Assembly: GCF_020740795.1 (NCBI RefSeq)
Contig: NC_067285.1
Coordinates: 16,670,001-16,734,000, forward strand
Origin: Apus apus
Taxonomy: Eukaryota > Chordata > Aves > Apodiformes > Apodidae
Direction: 5' to 3'
Length of the DNA stretch: 64,000 bases
Shown here: one piece after another, positions 61,313 to 64,000 of the stretch
Layout of the letters: every line of letters starts with the position of its first letter
How positions within the stretch are numbered: the stretch's first letter is position 1
Position numbers and translations under genes: made by a program
The notes under the pieces: generated by a model
What the model was told of the DNA's origin: nothing
The model's input: the letters and a program-made list of their open reading frames with translations, nothing else
The model's database searches: none

Positions 61313-63866
61313 TTAAGGTACCAACTGAAATGAAATTCCTCAACTTCAAAGGCTGCTGTGTGATTTTTCTGGTCTCCTGTTCTGTGACAAATGGATAAGG
61401 TTCTGCCTTACTACACAGGTCTTGTAATGTTTTTTGTACTTTGATTTAATCTGTATTTCCTGACTGTTTACTCCAAGGCAAACTGCACAGTTGCAAAATT
61501 TCCCACCAGCCTTGTGCATTCAGATTTACTGGTAACTCTGTTTATAGATCAGTAATTTGCTTTCATGGGGACTAGGAAATGCTTTTTAATAGTCTGTTTC
61601 AGAAACATACATCTGGGACAATTTTTCTCTGTGTGTCTGTAAGCTATACAGACCACAGTCAGCTTTCAATACAAGTTTCCAGGTAGTTGTGTCTTTTCTG
61701 GTCCTGCTTTGTGCTCTCCTTTGGACCAGTGCTTTCATATTTTAGCCTAATACCCTAACACCAGAGTAGTGGTAGTTGTGGTAAGGTGAAATGAGTGAGA
61801 ATCTTAGGACATGCAGACTATGCAGTGTGTTTGCCAAAGTTTTTAAAACTTTTGAGACTCCTCTGGAGAATTAGGAAGCTGTAAACTAGAAGTAAATTTT
61901 TAATGTCAGCTGAACAAGATTCACAGCCTTCAAATGAAACAAAGCCAGTCTGCATTACACGGAGTTTATTTAAAATATTGGCTATTCTGTACAGTGGGAG
62001 AATCGGGGTGCATGTTCAGAGGCAGTCGGTGCATAAGGCTACTTGTCATGCTGAAGTTCTGTGCCATATGAGAGCTATTAAGAGGCAAAATGCCAATTAG
62101 AGAAGCAGTGCAGCACCACTTAATTCCTGAAGGTAGCTGATTCACAAAGATATTCAGAAAATGTATCTATCAGGAGCTCCTAAGAAACAGAAGACACTTG
62201 ATTGGGACGATATATTCTGGTGGAAATTAGCATGTATTTGTATACTTTTTGGTATTACAGTGATCTGTGACTAGTGCGTGTGCCAGTATGAAATCATTCC
62301 AAAATACATCATTGTGTGTGTGTGCAAGCAAGAAATAGTACCAAGAACCTTACATCAGCGTTGGTGTACCACACATCTAAAAATGTAAGCTCTACAGAAA
62401 ACATTGCCAAACCAGTAGGCCCTGCATGCCTTTTGTTTAACTTGCTGTAACTATTGCCTAACAGCTTCAAGAAACTGTTACAACACTGTTTATGCTAAGA
62501 GAATCCCTGAAATTGCACCAAGTTCAATGTTACCATGGTTTAGGGACCATTCCAGTACCCACAGGGCTAGAAAGTCTGCCCAAGGGTGTAGGAAGGATGT
62601 AGGCTAGTTTGGAATGGCTTAATCTGATGAAGGATGTAATGTCATCACTGGATACTAAAAAGCAATAACGTATTTAGCATTAAAGATAGAACTTACAGGG
62701 TTTTCCTCTCTAGTGTAATATATGCAAAGGAACATATAAGAAAAAAGTTGGTTGTTTTGAACTTTGCTCCTCTAACCTTGTACTTTAAGCCATTTTGCTT
62801 TGTGAATATTGCATAAGTAACTATCCATATTTTAGAAGCATATTCTATTACTTAGTGTCTTTTCTTCCAGTAAAGTACTCAAAAGCCAACACTTAATTTA
62901 AAATACATTGATAGCATAACATTAAATGAATCTGGAGTTAAAATTTAGTGGATAAACCCCTAAGAGTATTAAAACTGTTCAATACTAAAAAAGGAGACTA
63001 AAAACTGTCTGGGTTATTGTCATACACAAAGTACGCAAAACATCTCTTCTGCTTTCTGGCATTAACCCAGGAAAGACCTAGCTACCATGTAAAAACCAGA
63101 TTAAACTAACATCCATCAAGGTGAAAGATAATTATTGCTTGTGTCAGACAACACCTGTTTCTGCAGCATTCCTCAACTGAGTTAAACTAGAGACATGCTG
63201 AAGCTTTCCACTGAATTTTACATTTGACAGTTGCCTGAAGCAATTGTCTGTGAAACACCTTCACCTCTTTCTTTGTTTACTTTTTGGGTAGATTAAAAAT
63301 GTTAAAATACCAAAGAAAAATTTAAAATTAAGAATAAAATACAGCAGTGACATATGTAAAGTCAATGGGGGATGTTTGTTGAAAAAATTACAATAGTAAG
63401 TCTTTTGTGAAGTCTACATACATATCTATTGAAAACATTCATTTGAGAGTGAATTCTGTTTACATTACTCAAGTGAGTCATACCACTTCACTGGAAGTTT
63501 GTAAGAGTTAAAGTAGTAGTTCCTCCATAATGCATTCTTGCTATTGTTAAGCAACACTGCACAGGCTGTAACGCAAGAAGCTCATCCTACTTGTAAAGTA
63601 ATCTGTATCAGGCAAAAGCTTCGCTACAAAGTCCTGCTTCAGTTGTGCCAGGATAGCTCAGAGCCTACAGATCAATGTGTATTCTGTTGCATAAAAAGCA
63701 ATCATACATATTTGTGCTGTAGCTTTCATAGGTCTGTTCTTTCTGTCCCATCTGGTTGGTTTAGCCTTTATGTGAGATATAACATTTGATTATTTGACTG
63801 TCAGATCAGCAGAGGTATTTTGAAATAGATCTCTTTTGAAATAGATCTTAACTTTGCTCTCTCTCT

Positions 63867-63931
63867 AAAAAAAAAAAAAAAAAACAACCAAAAAAAGAAA
63901 CAAACAAACAAAAAACACCCAAAAAACAACC
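63867..63931. repeat. A/C-rich low-complexity tract
   Basis: Eighteen A residues, then CAACC, (CAAA)n and A runs. It is the complementary-strand counterpart of the G/T-rich tracts. Confidence 0.85.
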
Positions 63932-64000
63932 CTCTGAAAACATCAACTACTTCCCAAGGTACAATCTAATTTGATTAGATTAAATACTAAAAGGTACAAT

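Larger units (their letters stand above)
48603..64000. other. Gene-poor region downstream of CYP26A1, part 2
   Basis: AT-rich DNA without recognisable genes. It contains a G/T-rich tract at 49.11 kb, a probable degraded CR1/L3-type remnant near 54.6 kb, a T tract at 61.29 kb and an A/C-rich tract at 63.87 kb. In other vertebrates MYOF follows, but no MYOF exon was recognised. Confidence 0.6.

Noticed and set aside
1-64000. CRISPR arrays, operons, tRNA or rRNA genes
   Set aside because: No regular repeat-spacer array, no prokaryotic gene organisation and no tRNA or rRNA signature was seen on either strand.

Overview
The window reads as vertebrate, and specifically bird, nuclear DNA. Its genes are split by GT-AG introns and it has promoter CpG islands. 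It carries two CR1 LINE 3' ends, whose consensus tail is the common bird repeat. It also holds an ERV-type solo LTR whose minus strand resembles common bird LTRs. No bacterial or phage features were seen.

The gene order is the conserved vertebrate block EXOC6 > CYP26C1 > CYP26A1, all on the + strand. Positions 1-22183 are the long intron before the last two coding exons of EXOC6 (22184-22296 and 23244-23376), followed by a short 3' UTR with AATAAA at 23605. CYP26C1 has six coding exons from 25215 to 33677 and encodes 571 residues. A TATA box at 24986 and a CpG island lie upstream. Its intron 4 carries a 1,012-bp solo LTR with a perfect 5-bp target duplication. CYP26A1 has seven compact coding exons from 37475 to 40087 and encodes 493 residues. 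Its promoter has a TATA box at 37397 and a DR5 retinoic acid response element at 37337. A perfect distal DR5 (35898) and an imperfect companion (35868) lie about 1.5 kb upstream. From about 40.55 kb to the end no exon was recognised; this is probably the gene-poor interval toward MYOF, which follows in other vertebrates.

CYP26C1 and CYP26A1 are tandem paralogues. Both encode ER-bound P450s that oxidise and clear retinoic acid. Retinoic acid receptors binding the DR5 elements switch CYP26A1 on, which closes a negative feedback loop; the elements may also serve CYP26C1. EXOC6 (Sec15) is an exocyst subunit and is functionally unrelated, but its last introns may hold CYP26 regulatory DNA.

The most unusual observation is in CYP26C1 exon 5. 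A cysteine-rich linker of about 87 residues lies between the I and K helices, where CYP26A1 has an intron. Inside it is a 240-nt in-frame stretch with a full GTGAGT donor and a good acceptor, a candidate exitron. All calls come from reading the sequence and recalled family knowledge; no alignment or database search was run.
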